Assembly (NCBI RefSeq): GCF_019192735.1
Contig: NZ_JAHTKP010000015.1
Coordinates: forward strand, 103,539-167,538
DNA from: Kitasatospora aureofaciens
GTDB lineage: Bacteria; Actinomycetota; Actinomycetes; Streptomycetales; Streptomycetaceae
Direction of reading: 5' to 3'
Length of the DNA: 64,000 nucleotides
This document shows positions 50,488 through 59,314 of this stretch, in pieces. Both the position numbers and the translations under genes were made by a program. The notes below the pieces were generated by a model, which searched no databases, had not been told where the DNA came from, and worked only from the letters and a program-made list of their open reading frames with translations. How positions within the stretch are numbered: position 1 is the first letter of the stretch; every line of letters begins with the position of its first letter.

Positions 50488-51984
50488 GTGAGTGAGGCAC
50501 CCCAGCCCACCATCGCGGCCGAGAAGCAGAGCAGCGCCCGGGTCCTGCCGGCCCTCATCCTGGCGATGCTGTCGTTCAGTGTGGTGCAGACCGCGGTCGT
50601 CCCGATCCTGCCCTCGCTGGCCAAGGAGCTGAGCGTTTCCGCGTCCAGCATCACCTGGCTGATGACCGCCAACCTGCTCTCCGCCGCCGTGCTGACTCCC
50701 CTGCTGGGCCGCTTCGGCGACCTCCGGGGCCGCAAGCCGATGCTGCTGATCTCGCTGGCCGGTCTGGTCGCCGGTTCGGCACTGGCCGTCAGCACCCACT
50801 CCTTCACCTGGCTGGTCGTCGCCCGCGTCCTGCAGGGCGCCGGCGGTGGCGTGATGCCGCTGGCGATCAGCATCGTCCGCGACGAGCTGCCCAAGCAGAA
50901 GGTCACCGGCGGCGTGGCCGCCATCAGCGCCTCGATGGGCGTCGGCTCCGGCCTCGGCCTGGTCGCCACCGGTCTCCTGCTGGAGCACTGGAGCTACAAG
51001 TCGATCTTCTGGATGGGCCTGATCTTCGGCCTGATCGCGGTCGCCCTGGTCGCCTTCCGCGTCCCGTCCGACCCGGTCACCGACAAGGAGGGCGGCGCCG
51101 ACCCGCTGGGCGCCATCACCCTCGCCGGCTGGCTCTCCGCGCTGCTGGTCGCGGTCAGCCAGGGCAACCACTGGGGCTGGACCTCCACCAAGACGCTCGG
51201 CCTGTTCGCCGTCGCGGCCGTGGTCGCCCTGGTCTGGGGGATCATCGAGACGAAGGTCCCGCACCCGCTGGTGGACATGAAGATGATGGCCCGCCCGGCC
51301 GTCGCGTTCACCAACCTGGCCGGCCTGATGATCGGCTTCGGCATGTACGGCTCGTTCATGGTGATCAGCAACTTCGCCCAGACCCCGGAGAAGTTCGCCC
51401 ACTACGGCTTCACCGCCACCGTGCTGCACGCCGGTGTCATGCTCCTGCCGTCCGCGATCGGCTCGATGGTCGCGGCCCCGCTCGGCGCGCTGCTGATCGC
51501 CCGCCGCGGCCCCCGTCTGCCGCTGGTCCTCGGTGGTGTTCTCGGCGCCGTCGCCATGGCCTACCTCGCCCTGCGCCACAGCCACGAGGGCGACATCTAC
51601 ACCGCCTCCGCGATCTTCGGCCTGGGCGTCGGCCTGGCCTTCGCCGCGATGCCCGCCTACATCAACGGCGCCGTCCCGGTCGAGCAGAGCGGCATTGCCA
51701 ACGGCATGAACTCCGTGCTCCGCACCGTCGGTGGCGCGATCGGCACCGCCGTAATGGCCGCCATCCTGACCGGCGACACCATGAAGCTCCCGATCAAGAT
51801 CCCGGTGATGCTGCCCACCCTGGACGCGTACAAGCACGCGTTCTGGACCGCGGCCGTCGTCTGCATCGTCGCCGGCGTCGTCCCGTTCCTGATCCGCAGC
51901 ATCAAGCCGACCGCGACGGTCACCGCCTCCGGTGACGCGGCCGTGCAGGACTCCGGCGCCACGCCGGTCAAGACCGGCGCCTGA
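50488..51984 (+). CDS. MFS drug exporter, DHA2 (EmrB/QacA) type
   Basis: 498 residues, 14 spans. ALILAMLSFSVVQTAVVPILPSLAKELSVSASSITWLMTANLLSAAVLTPLLGRFGDLRGRKPMLL includes motif A; LVVARVLQGAGGGVMPLAISIVRDELP is motif B. The C-terminal half ends with TVTASGDAAVQDSGATPVKTGA outside the last span. The GTG at 50488 follows GGGAGGAAGCAACC. Codon use is more G/C-balanced (many ctgg, ggtc) than the very C-rich neighbours, hinting at high expression or separate origin. Its promoter looks repressor-controlled. Confidence 0.87.
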   Translation: MSEAPQPTIAAEKQSSARVLPALILAMLSFSVVQTAVVPILPSLAKELSVSASSITWLMTANLLSAAVLTPLLGRFGDLRGRKPMLLISLAGLVAGSALAVSTHSFTWLVVARVLQGAGGGVMPLAISIVRDELPKQKVTGGVAAISASMGVGSGLGLVATGLLLEHWSYKSIFWMGLIFGLIAVALVAFRVPSDPVTDKEGGADPLGAITLAGWLSALLVAVSQGNHWGWTSTKTLGLFAVAAVVALVWGIIETKVPHPLVDMKMMARPAVAFTNLAGLMIGFGMYGSFMVISNFAQTPEKFAHYGFTATVLHAGVMLLPSAIGSMVAAPLGALLIARRGPRLPLVLGGVLGAVAMAYLALRHSHEGDIYTASAIFGLGVGLAFAAMPAYINGAVPVEQSGIANGMNSVLRTVGGAIGTAVMAAILTGDTMKLPIKIPVMLPTLDAYKHAFWTAAVVCIVAGVVPFLIRSIKPTATVTASGDAAVQDSGATPVKTGA

Positions 51985-52072
51985 CGAGGCGTCCGCCCCG
52001 CGCTCAGGGACAGGGCGCGGGGCCCGGTCCTCGCTCGGTCGAGAGGGCATCACGACCGTCCGAGACCCGGCA

Positions 52073-52126
52073 CGCGAAGCGGCCCCACCCGGTAACTCCC
52101 CTTCCGGGTGGGGCCGCTTCGCGTTT
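52073..52126. terminator. 20-bp stem terminator between MFS and dinB
   Basis: CGCGAAGCGGCCCCACCCGG with its complement around an 11-base loop, then TTTCTC on the plus strand; two bases beyond the dinB stop. Serves both convergent genes. Confidence 0.85.
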
Positions 52127-52127
52127 C

Positions 52128-53537
52128 TCAGCCCTCTCCGTCCCCTTCATCGGTATCCTCCCCACCACCCCAGTCCTCGCCCTCGCGCAGCGGCAGCGGC
52201 CGGGAGGGCTCCAGCGCCGGATCGTCCACCGCGAAGGTCCGGACCCGCCCGGGCTCGCTCCACGGCGTCTCGAACCGGACGGTGACCCGCCCGACGCCGC
52301 TCCCCTGAACCCATCCGGGCCCGTACTCCGCATGGCGGACGTCCTGCCCGGGCAGCCAGCGCCGCAGCACGGGCACGTCCGGCTCCTCCTCGGCCTCGTC
52401 GCCGTCCTCCCCCTCGTGCTCGGCGGCGGCCTCCTCCCGGACCGCCTGGGCGAACAGGTCCTCCTGCGTGTAGTCGGCGAGCTGCGAGACGCCGACGCCG
52501 AGCAGCCGCACCCCGCCGGTGATGTCCACCTGGGAGGCCAGCCGGCGCGCCGTCTCGGTGATCACCGTCTCGTCGTCCGTGGGCCCGCGCAGGGTCTCCG
52601 ACCGGGTGAGTGTCGAGAAGTCGAATCGCCGGACCTTCAGCACCACTGTCCGGCCGGAGCGTCCGGCCGCCCGCAGCCGCCGTACGCACCGGGCGGCCAG
52701 CACCTCCACCTCCCGCAGGACGCGGTCCCGGTCGGCAAGGTCGACCTCGAAAGTGTCCTCCACCGACACCGACTTGGCATCCTGATCGGCCACCACGGGC
52801 CGGTCGTCCAGTCCTATCGACATCTGGTGGACCCCGGCGCCGTGCGCGCGCCCCAGCAGTTGCACGAGTTCGGCCTCCCCCGCGTCGGCGAGGTCGGCCA
52901 CCGTGTTGAGCCCGGACCGCCGCAGCACCTGCTCGGTGGCCGGCCCGATCCCGGGCAGCGCCCGCACCGGCATCGGGCCGAGGACGGCCCGCTCCTCGCC
53001 GGGTTCGATCAGCACCAGCCCGTCCGGCTTCGCCTGCTCGGAGGCGATCTTCGCCATCAGCTTGGACCCGGCCGCCCCGACCGACCCGGTCAGCCCGGTG
53101 CGCCGCTGGATGTCGGCCCGCAGGTCCTCCGCGAGGGCCAGCACCAGGCGCTCCCCGGTCTCGTGGTCGGCCTCGGTCAGCGCCGGGCCGTACGGTCCGG
53201 CCTCCAGGTCGACGAAGGCCTCGTCCAGGCTGAGCGGCTGCACCAGCGGCGACAGCTCCCGCAGCAGGCCCATCACGATGTCGCTGACCTGCCGGTAGGC
53301 CTCGAACCGCCCGGCCAGGAAGGCCGCGTTCGGGCAGAGCCGGCGCGCCTGCGCCATCGGCATCGCCGAGTGCACCCCGAACTTGCGGGCCTCGTACGAG
53401 GCGGTGGAGACCACCCCGCGCCCGCCGAGCCCGCCGACGATCACCGGCTTGCCGCGCAGGCTCGGCTTGGCCGCCTGCTCCACACCCGCGAAGAAGGCGT
53501 CCATGTCGAGGTGGATGATGCTCGGCAGTGATCGCAC
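52128..53537 (-). CDS. dinB: DNA polymerase IV (Y family) with an extended C-terminus
   Basis: 469 residues. Translesion polymerase: catalytic acids in IIHLDMDAFFAGVEQ and PLSLDEAFVDLE; RYRQ-type fingers FEAYRQVS; HhH LPGIGPATEQVLRRSGL; little-finger domain; then QEDLFAQ, a beta-clamp-binding motif (QxxLF). After an acidic linker (EHEGEDGDEAEEEP), about 90 extra residues contain WLPGQDVRHAEYGPGWVQGSGVGRVTVRFE, which resembles the Tudor-like RNA polymerase-binding domain at the C-terminus of UvrD/PcrA. No LexA box was seen upstream. GTG 53537 is preferred; GTG 53555 is possible. Confidence 0.93.
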   Translation of the reverse strand: MRSLPSIIHLDMDAFFAGVEQAAKPSLRGKPVIVGGLGGRGVVSTASYEARKFGVHSAMPMAQARRLCPNAAFLAGRFEAYRQVSDIVMGLLRELSPLVQPLSLDEAFVDLEAGPYGPALTEADHETGERLVLALAEDLRADIQRRTGLTGSVGAAGSKLMAKIASEQAKPDGLVLIEPGEERAVLGPMPVRALPGIGPATEQVLRRSGLNTVADLADAGEAELVQLLGRAHGAGVHQMSIGLDDRPVVADQDAKSVSVEDTFEVDLADRDRVLREVEVLAARCVRRLRAAGRSGRTVVLKVRRFDFSTLTRSETLRGPTDDETVITETARRLASQVDITGGVRLLGVGVSQLADYTQEDLFAQAVREEAAAEHEGEDGDEAEEEPDVPVLRRWLPGQDVRHAEYGPGWVQGSGVGRVTVRFETPWSEPGRVRTFAVDDPALEPSRPLPLREGEDWGGGEDTDEGDGEG

Positions 53538-53609
53538 CCGCCGATCATGCCGCACGGGTCCGACAGTCTGTCCGAACCCGGCCGCGGCCCGAAGGCCACC
53601 CCCCCTCCC

Positions 53610-54332
53610 CTACCGCCTGGCGGCCTCCGCCAGCGCCTTCGGGATGCTGTCCTCCTCGGGGCCGAGGAACACCGGGTCCGGCCGCAGCCAGGCGTTGATC
53701 GCCGCCTTGCCCGCCCCCGGGATCTCCCGCAGGCCTCCGTACAGCCACGTCGCGTCGTGCAGCTCCGGCACCCCCACCGCGTACGACCGGATGCCAGCCG
53801 CCTCGCACAGCGCCAGCGCCCGTCGGACGTGGAAGTCCTGGCTCACCAGCACCGCGCGGTCCACCCCGAAGACCCGCTTCGCCCGGGCGCAGGAGTCCCA
53901 GGTGGTGAAGCCCGCGTAGTCCCGGACCACCCGCCCCTCCGGCACCCCGTGCTCGGTCAGGTAGCGGAACATCGCGTCGGGCTCGCTGTACTCCACCCGC
54001 CCGTTGTCCCCGGTCACCAGGATCGCCTGGACCTTCCGCTCCCGGTACAGGTCCAGCGCCGCGACCAACCGGTGCTCCAGGTACGGCGTCGGCTTGCCCT
54101 GGTCCAGCCCTGCGCCGAAGACCACCGCCACCGGCGCCACCGGCGCGGACTCCACCGTGCCCACCCGGTCGCCCGCCGACAGCCACAGCCAGGACATCGG
54201 CGCCAACGCCACCGTGCAGCAGAGGACGGCCAGTTGGTAGATCCAGCGCTGGGTCCGCCGCTGCCGCAGCCGGACCCCCCACTGCACGGCCCGACGCCGT
54301 ATCAGGCCCGATATCCCGGAGCCGAACCTCAC
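53610..54332 (-). CDS. SanA/YdcF-like DUF218 membrane protein
   Basis: 240 residues. One N-terminal span (IYQLAVLCCTVALAPMSWLWLS) after a basic cytoplasmic segment (RRRAVQWGVRLRQRRTQR); the rest is outside. DUF218 motifs: VAVVFGAGLDQGKPTPYLEHRLVAALDLYRERKVQAILVTGDNG, then YSEPDAMFRYLTEHGVPEGRVVRDYAGFTTWDSC and VSQDFHVRRALALCEAAGI. E. coli SanA affects vancomycin barrier function; the catalytic role of the domain is unknown. Alone between dinB and the MerR block. GTG start. Confidence 0.88.
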   Translation of the reverse strand: MRFGSGISGLIRRRAVQWGVRLRQRRTQRWIYQLAVLCCTVALAPMSWLWLSAGDRVGTVESAPVAPVAVVFGAGLDQGKPTPYLEHRLVAALDLYRERKVQAILVTGDNGRVEYSEPDAMFRYLTEHGVPEGRVVRDYAGFTTWDSCARAKRVFGVDRAVLVSQDFHVRRALALCEAAGIRSYAVGVPELHDATWLYGGLREIPGAGKAAINAWLRPDPVFLGPEEDSIPKALAEAARR

Positions 54333-54366
54333 GTGCCCTCCCTAGATCGCTTCACCAGGCACCACG

Positions 54367-54414
54367 ACGAGGCCGCGGGCCCGGACGGTTCCCCGTCCGG
54401 GCCCGCGGCCTCGT
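54367..54414. terminator. 22-bp perfect hairpin ending the MerR-GarA series
   Basis: ACGAGGCCGCGGGCCCGGACGG with its complement around TTCC, 12 bases beyond the stop of the MerR gene. Very stable; no T-run. Confidence 0.82.
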
Positions 54415-54425
54415 CAGTTCGGTCC

Positions 54426-55079
54426 TCAGACCGCCCGGTTGCGGCGCTGCGCCAGCTCGTCCGACGGGTCGTGCCCAACCAGCGTCTCGCCGGTGTCGGT
54501 CCGCTCGGCGTGCAGCCGCCCGAGGGTGAGCTCCAGCTCCTGCCAGACCGCGCCCACCGCGATGCCGAACACGCCCTGACCGCCCTTCAGCAGGTCCACG
54601 ACCTGCTGCGGCGTGGTGCACTCGTAGACCGTCGCACCGTCACACATGAGCGTCAGCCCGGTCAGGTCGGCCTGGTCGGCGGACTGCAGATGAGCGACGG
54701 CCACCCGGATGTTCTGCAGCGAGACGCCCGCGTCGAGCAGCCGCTTGACGATCTTGAGCAGCAGGATGTCGCGGAAGCTGTAGAGCCGCTGGCTGGTTGC
54801 CGGGTACGCCGATCGGACGCTGGGCTCCAGCAGTCCGGTGCGGGCCCAGTAGTCCAGCTGGCGGTACGTGATGCCGGCCGCCGCGCAGGCCGTCGGGCCG
54901 CGGTAGCCGATGAGTTCGGACGTCGGCGCCAGCCGCTCGATAGCCGGCTGGCCGGGCTGCACGGCCGGGAACCGGCCCATCCGGGGCAGGTCCGTCACGG
55001 TGCTGGCGGTGCGAGCGGTGCGCGGCATGTGCACGGCGCACAGGCCTCCCACGGCCGCGTCATCGCTGGTGCTGCTCAT
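54426..55079 (-). CDS. MerR-family regulator of the garA neighbourhood (second MerR)
   Basis: 217 residues. MerR HTH: LIGYRGPTACAAAGITYRQLDYWARTGLLEPSVRSAYPATSQRLYSFRDILLLKIVKRLLDAGVSLQNIRVAVAHL. The C-terminal domain (GLTLMCDGATVYECTTPQQVVDLLKGGQGVFGIAVGAVWQELE) is the one found in Rv1830-type proteins of the mycobacterial garA locus, where it has no known ligand. It lacks metal-binding cysteines. ATG 55079 after GGAGGTAGGC; longer frames have no ribosome binding site. The DUF151 gene lies 224 bases upstream on the same strand. Confidence 0.9.
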   Translation of the reverse strand: MSSTSDDAAVGGLCAVHMPRTARTASTVTDLPRMGRFPAVQPGQPAIERLAPTSELIGYRGPTACAAAGITYRQLDYWARTGLLEPSVRSAYPATSQRLYSFRDILLLKIVKRLLDAGVSLQNIRVAVAHLQSADQADLTGLTLMCDGATVYECTTPQQVVDLLKGGQGVFGIAVGAVWQELELTLGRLHAERTDTGETLVGHDPSDELAQRRNRAV

Positions 55080-55303
55080 GCCTACCTCCGTCCACTCGTG
55101 CTGCGGGCAACCCAGACTGCGGGCGTCGAGCACCCGGGCAACCACTCCTGACGGTAGGCAGTCCCCTATGACCCGTCAACGATCGCCACGCCGAGCCGGA
55201 CAAACCAGATCACCCAGGAGAGTGGTTTTTCGTGCCCCTAGTGTGGGTAGATGGACGGATTTTGGCAAAACGGCTACCCGGCCGGTACTCCGGCCCGCCC
55301 GCG

Positions 55304-55780
55304 CTACTGCGGACCGCTGCCCCCGAAGTCCTCGGGCGACACCTGGTCGAGGAACTCGCGGAACTTCTCGACCTCGTCCTCCTGCTCGTCGGGAATCGCG
55401 ATCCCCGCCTCGGCGAGCACTTCCTCGCTCCCGTAGATCGGCGTGCCGGTGCGCAGGGCGAGCGCTATCGCGTCGGACGGCCTGGCACTCACCTCGACCC
55501 CGCCGGCGAAGACCAGCTCGGCGTAGAAGACACCCTCCCGCAGATCGGTGATGCGCACCTCGGTGAGCTGCTGGCCGAGCGCCTCCAGGACGTCCTTGAA
55601 CAGGTCGTGCGTCAGCGGGCGCACCGGCGTCATGCCCTGCTGGGCGAAGGCGATCGCGGTCGCCTCGCCGGGGCCGATCCAGATCGGCAGGTACCGATCG
55701 CCCCCAACCTCCCGCAGCAGCACGATCGGCTGGTTGGAAGGCATCTCCACCCGGACACCCACGACGTCGAGCTCATTCAC
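55304..55780 (-). CDS. bifunctional nuclease (DUF151) family protein
   Basis: 158 residues. DUF151/BFN domain: LDVVGVRVEMPSNQPIVLLREVGGDRYLPIWIGPGEATAIAFAQQG and SARPSDAIALALRTGTPIYGSEEVL. The acidic C-terminus (DEQEDEVEKFREFLDQVSPEDF) is a second helical element (UVR-like). Plant homologues cut DNA and RNA; the bacterial role is unknown. Its place between two MerR genes is the same as in mycobacterial Rv1829. GTG start. Confidence 0.93.
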   Translation of the reverse strand: MNELDVVGVRVEMPSNQPIVLLREVGGDRYLPIWIGPGEATAIAFAQQGMTPVRPLTHDLFKDVLEALGQQLTEVRITDLREGVFYAELVFAGGVEVSARPSDAIALALRTGTPIYGSEEVLAEAGIAIPDEQEDEVEKFREFLDQVSPEDFGGSGPQ

Positions 55781-55854
55781 ACAGGCAACCCTATGGCTCT
55801 GGACCCGGATATGAAAGCGCAGGGAGGACGCCGCTGGTCAGCGCGGTGGGAACG

Positions 55855-56703
55855 CTATGCGCGGGTCCGCAGACCGGCCTGGACCATGGCCGCATGCAGC
55901 CGGACGGACAGCGTCGCGAGCTCCCTGGCGGTGGCCTCCGCATGGGCCCTGGTCTGCGGGTTCCGGTGCCGGCGCAGCGGCGCCACCACCTGCTCGACGA
56001 GCGCGATCTCCCGGTCGGCGGCGGCCTTCATGGCCCGCAGGTGCCGCGGCTCCAGCCCGTACCGGCCGAGCTCCGCGACCAGCCGGGCCACCTGCAGCGC
56101 CTCGCCGTCGTACCCGCCGTCCGGCCCTGGCGCGACCAGCCCGTACGACTCCCACTCGGCCAGCTCGCGCTCCCCCGCCTCGGCGGCGGCCAGCAGCTCG
56201 GCCCGGCCCAGCCGGACCCCGGACGAGACCTCGGCCGAGGCGACCAGCTCCCGGTCCGCCTCCTCCAGCGGCCCGGGCCTGGCGTCGGCGGACGGCGGCA
56301 GCGCGGGCGGTGCCTCGCCGCGCTCGATCGCGTCCAGGTGCTCGCGGATCACCCGCAGTGGCAGGTAGTGGTCGCGCTGCATCCGCAGCACGTACGCCAG
56401 CCGCTCGACGTCGGCCGGACTGAACTTGCGGTACCCCGAGGGCGTGCGCTGCGGCTCGACCAGGCCCTCCGCCTCCAGGAACCGGATCTTGGAGATGGTG
56501 ACCTCGGGGAAGTCGTCGCGCAGGAAGGCCAGCACCGCGCCGATGCTCAGCAGTTCGTCGCCGCCGCGCCGCCGCCCGCCCGGGCGCTCCGGCCGGACCG
56601 GCTGCCTGGGGCCCGCGACCACCCCGCGCCCGTTCCGGTCCGACTGCGGACCGGAGGACGCGGGGATGGCCGCCCCGAGAGGTGAAGGAATATTCGTACT
56701 CAC
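55855..56703 (-). CDS. FtsR-like MerR-family regulator
   Basis: 282 residues, longer than typical MerR. HTH: LLSIGAVLAFLRDDFPEVTISKIRFLEAEGLVEPQRTPSGYRKFSPADVERLAYVLRMQRDHYLPLRVIREHLD. The C-terminal half (ELLAAAEAGERELAEWESYGLVAPGPDGGYDGEALQVARLVAELGRYGLEPRHLRAMKAAADREIALVEQVVAPL) is a second MerR-like unit, as in FtsR of corynebacteria and Rv1828, where it activates ftsZ. It precedes DUF151 and follows garA, the conserved order. GTG start at 56703. Confidence 0.92.
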   Translation of the reverse strand: MSTNIPSPLGAAIPASSGPQSDRNGRGVVAGPRQPVRPERPGGRRRGGDELLSIGAVLAFLRDDFPEVTISKIRFLEAEGLVEPQRTPSGYRKFSPADVERLAYVLRMQRDHYLPLRVIREHLDAIERGEAPPALPPSADARPGPLEEADRELVASAEVSSGVRLGRAELLAAAEAGERELAEWESYGLVAPGPDGGYDGEALQVARLVAELGRYGLEPRHLRAMKAAADREIALVEQVVAPLRRHRNPQTRAHAEATARELATLSVRLHAAMVQAGLRTRA

Positions 56704-56726
56704 TCGGGCTCCTGCCGACGTTGGGT

Positions 56727-57602
56727 TCAGTACCCCCGGTTGTGGCCGGCGAAGAAGACCAGCCGGTACTTCCCGATCTGCACCTCGTCGCCGTTGTTCA
56801 GCGGCACCTCGTCGATCCGCTCCCGGTTGACGTAGGTTCCGTTGAGGCTGCCCACGTCCGCGACGCTGAAGCCGGCCGGCGTACGGCGGAACTCCACGTG
56901 CCGCCGGGAGACCGTCACGTCGTCCAGGAAGATGTCGCCCTGCGGGTGGCGGCCCGCGGTGGTGACGTCCGCGTCCAGCAGGAACCGGCTGCCCGAGTTC
57001 GGACCGCGCTGCACGATCAGCAGGGCCGAGCCCGGCGGCAGTGCGTCGATCGCCGACAGCACCTCGGCCGACAGCGCCGGCGTGGCGCCGGTGCCGGTCG
57101 TGGTGTTCGGGTCGTACGACTCCAGACCGGAGATGGAGATGGTCGACGTGGTCTCCGCCGCCCCCTCGGGCAGCGCGCCACCGCGCAGCGCCGTACCGCA
57201 GTTGGAGCAGAAGCGGGCCGCGGCCGGGTTCTGGTTACCGCACCTGGGGCACGGAGTGGGGCCAGCCATGTTCACAGCCTCCTGGCGCGGCACACCCGAT
57301 GGGTTGTGCCCGGCGTACGGGTCCGGGGCAAACCCTCCACCAGAGGTTGAGGGTCCTGACGGGAAACCTATGCGCGGGTCGCCGGAAGGGTCAACCGACG
57401 CGCCGTAGCCCGCCGGATTCCCCGCGTACTGGGCGCCGCCGTCCCGGAACAGCTGGCGTTCGGCATACTCCGCCCCCTCGGGAGCGGGGCGCATGCCCGG
57501 CACGGCGGGCTCGTCGTCGGACCGGCGATGGCGCGCGGTCGGCGCCTCGACGGCCGCGTCACGGCCCTTGTTACGACCGAACAACTTCGAGAAGAAACTC
57601 AC
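56727..57602 (-). CDS. garA: GarA/OdhI-type FHA protein with zinc ribbon
   Basis: 291 residues, about twice the length of mycobacterial GarA because of a Pro/Gly-rich N-terminal part and a zinc ribbon (CPRCGNQNPAAARFCSNCG). The phosphorylation motif is AETTSTISISG (ETTS, with the threonines that PknB/PknG phosphorylate in GarA and OdhI). The FHA domain has LLIVQRGPNSGSRFLLD, TTAGRHPQGDIFLDDVTVSRRHVEFRR and SLNGTYVNRERI. Unphosphorylated GarA inhibits 2-oxoglutarate dehydrogenase and glutamate dehydrogenase. In this position it heads the series garA, ftsR, DUF151, MerR. GTG start after AAGGGGATTCGCCC. Confidence 0.93.
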   Translation of the reverse strand: MSFFSKLFGRNKGRDAAVEAPTARHRRSDDEPAVPGMRPAPEGAEYAERQLFRDGGAQYAGNPAGYGASVDPSGDPRIGFPSGPSTSGGGFAPDPYAGHNPSGVPRQEAVNMAGPTPCPRCGNQNPAAARFCSNCGTALRGGALPEGAAETTSTISISGLESYDPNTTTGTGATPALSAEVLSAIDALPPGSALLIVQRGPNSGSRFLLDADVTTAGRHPQGDIFLDDVTVSRRHVEFRRTPAGFSVADVGSLNGTYVNRERIDEVPLNNGDEVQIGKYRLVFFAGHNRGY

Positions 57603-57840
57603 GGGCGAATCCCCTTGCGTGTGACAGACCCGCCCGCGGGGCAGGGTGAGAACCTCGGACAGGCTGCGGGCCCGGTCACGGATCGGGCCGGCGGGAGTGG
57701 TACTCCGACGGGTGGTGCGGCGTTAGGTAGGGCGGACAGTGCTCCGATGCGTGCTGGTATGAACCAGTCTCGCCCACGCCACGACGGCGCCCCGCACCGG
57801 GTGCCGCCCGCACGTGACGGGCCGTTCGCCAGGCGCCCCG

Positions 57841-58998
57841 TCACTTCGGAGCCGGCTTGGCGTACTGCGGCGTCTTCAGATCGACGAGGGCGTCGACGAC
57901 GACCTTCGGCGGGGAGGTGATCGTCGCCCGCGCCTGATGGCTCTCCAGGGTGCGGACCACACCTCCCGGGATGTTCAGCGCGGGCGTCAGGTCCTGCGGA
58001 TTCCCCACGACGGTGAAGCGGTACGGCTGCGAGACCTTCTTGCCGTCGATCTGCACACCGCCGCCCGCCGCGTCCGTGAAGTAGGTGTTGACCACCACGC
58101 GCACATCGTTGATCTGAATCGCCTCCGCCCCCGCCGCTCGGAGTTCCTGCAGGGTGTCCAGCAGCATATCTGCCTTCACCTGCCCTTGGGGATCATCGAC
58201 CGTGAGTACGATGCCCGGACCTGTGGCTTTGACGGTACCGGCGAGCACGCCGAGCTCCGTCGCCTTCTTCTTGGTCTGCTCCTGGGCCTCCTTGGCCTGG
58301 TTGGAGCTGTTCTCCAACTTGGCCAGGGACTGTTCCAGCTCCGCCTTCTCCTGTTGGAGACGCTGCTGACGGCTGTCCAGTTCGTCGAGGATCCGAACCA
58401 AATCCTCCTGGCGGGCCCCGCGCAGCTGGCTGTGGTGGTCGTTGGTCGAGCGCACCTGGATCGCCAGGGCCAAACCGAGCGAGAACAGCAGCAGCGCCAC
58501 CACCAGCTGCCCGCGCGACAGCCGTGGCGGCCAGAGCGCGGCCTTCAGACGCCGCCGCCCGGCGTTCCGGCCCACGGCGGCTGGCTCGGGTTCCGACTCG
58601 GGTTCCGACTCGGATTCCGACTCGGGCTCAGGCTCCTGCTCGATCTCCTCCGCAGGCGCGGGCTCCTGCTCCGGCTCCGCCTCGGGCTCCGGCGCAGGCT
58701 CCTCGGCGGGCACCACCTCAAGCTCAGCCTTAGCGTCAGACTTCGCCTGCTGCTCCTCGTCCTCCGCCGGCCCGTCGACGCTCTCCTCGGCCTTCTCGCC
58801 GGTCTCCGCCTTCGGGGCCTCCGCGGCATTCTCGCCCGCCTCCGCCTCCTCGGGCATCCGGGCCTTCGCGACCGCTGCAGACTCCGGCTTCGTCTCCTCG
58901 GCCGCCTTCTCCGCGCCGTCCTCGCGCACGTTCTCTCCAGCCCGTCCGTCCGCCTTCTCCGCCGCCGTCCCGCGGCTCGACTCAGGCACGGAAGACAT
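57841..58998 (-). CDS. DUF881 membrane protein with long acidic N-terminus
   Basis: 385 residues. The first 180 are disordered, acidic and repetitive (EPEPESESESEPESEPEP), which is unusual; mycobacterial DUF881 homologues lack this. Then one span (LVVALLLFSLGLALAIQV), a coiled coil (ARQEDLVRILDELDSRQQRLQQEKAELEQSLAKLE) and the DUF881 domain (ATGPGIVLTVDDPQGQVKADMLLDTLQELRAAGAEAIQINDVRVVVNTYF). External and of unknown function; in actinobacteria linked to cell division by position near ftsR and pgsA. Start overlaps the small basic gene by 17 bases. Confidence 0.88.
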   Translation of the reverse strand: MSSVPESSRGTAAEKADGRAGENVREDGAEKAAEETKPESAAVAKARMPEEAEAGENAAEAPKAETGEKAEESVDGPAEDEEQQAKSDAKAELEVVPAEEPAPEPEAEPEQEPAPAEEIEQEPEPESESESEPESEPEPAAVGRNAGRRRLKAALWPPRLSRGQLVVALLLFSLGLALAIQVRSTNDHHSQLRGARQEDLVRILDELDSRQQRLQQEKAELEQSLAKLENSSNQAKEAQEQTKKKATELGVLAGTVKATGPGIVLTVDDPQGQVKADMLLDTLQELRAAGAEAIQINDVRVVVNTYFTDAAGGGVQIDGKKVSQPYRFTVVGNPQDLTPALNIPGGVVRTLESHQARATITSPPKVVVDALVDLKTPQYAKPAPK

Positions 58999-59314
58999 GG
59001 CGCCGGATCGCTGCCGCGTTGGAGAAGATGCGGATGCCGAGGACGACGACCACACCGGTGGACAGCTGCGAGCCGACGCCCAGCTGGTCACCGAGGAAGA
59101 CGATCAGCGCCGCGACCACCACGTTCGACAGGAACGACACGATGAACACCTTGTCGTTGAAGATCCCGTCCAGCATCGCCCGGACACCGCCGAACACGGC
59201 GTCCAGCGCCGCCACCACCGCGATCGGCAGGTACGGCACGACGGCGTCCGGCACCTCGGGCTGGACGAAGAGCCCGACGACCACCCCGATCACGAGACCC
59301 AGTACGGCAATCAC
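58982..59314 (-). CDS. small basic family protein (DUF1290)
   Basis: 110 residues, three spans: IAVLGLVIGVVVGLFVQPEVP, PYLPIAVVAALDAVFGGVRAML and SNVVVAALIVFLGDQLGVGSQLSTGVVVVLGIRIFSNAAAIRRHV. Family sbp/DUF1290 lies between two DUF881 genes in actinobacteria and near ftsZ-related genes in Bacillus. It is predicted to form a membrane complex with the DUF881 proteins. GTG start overlapping the upstream DUF881 stop by four bases; its own end overlaps the next DUF881 start. Confidence 0.93.
   Translation of the reverse strand: MIAVLGLVIGVVVGLFVQPEVPDAVVPYLPIAVVAALDAVFGGVRAMLDGIFNDKVFIVSFLSNVVVAALIVFLGDQLGVGSQLSTGVVVVLGIRIFSNAAAIRRHVFRA

Noticed and set aside
53538..53609. LexA box upstream of dinB
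   Set aside because: No GAACN4GTTC-like sequence was found in the gap.
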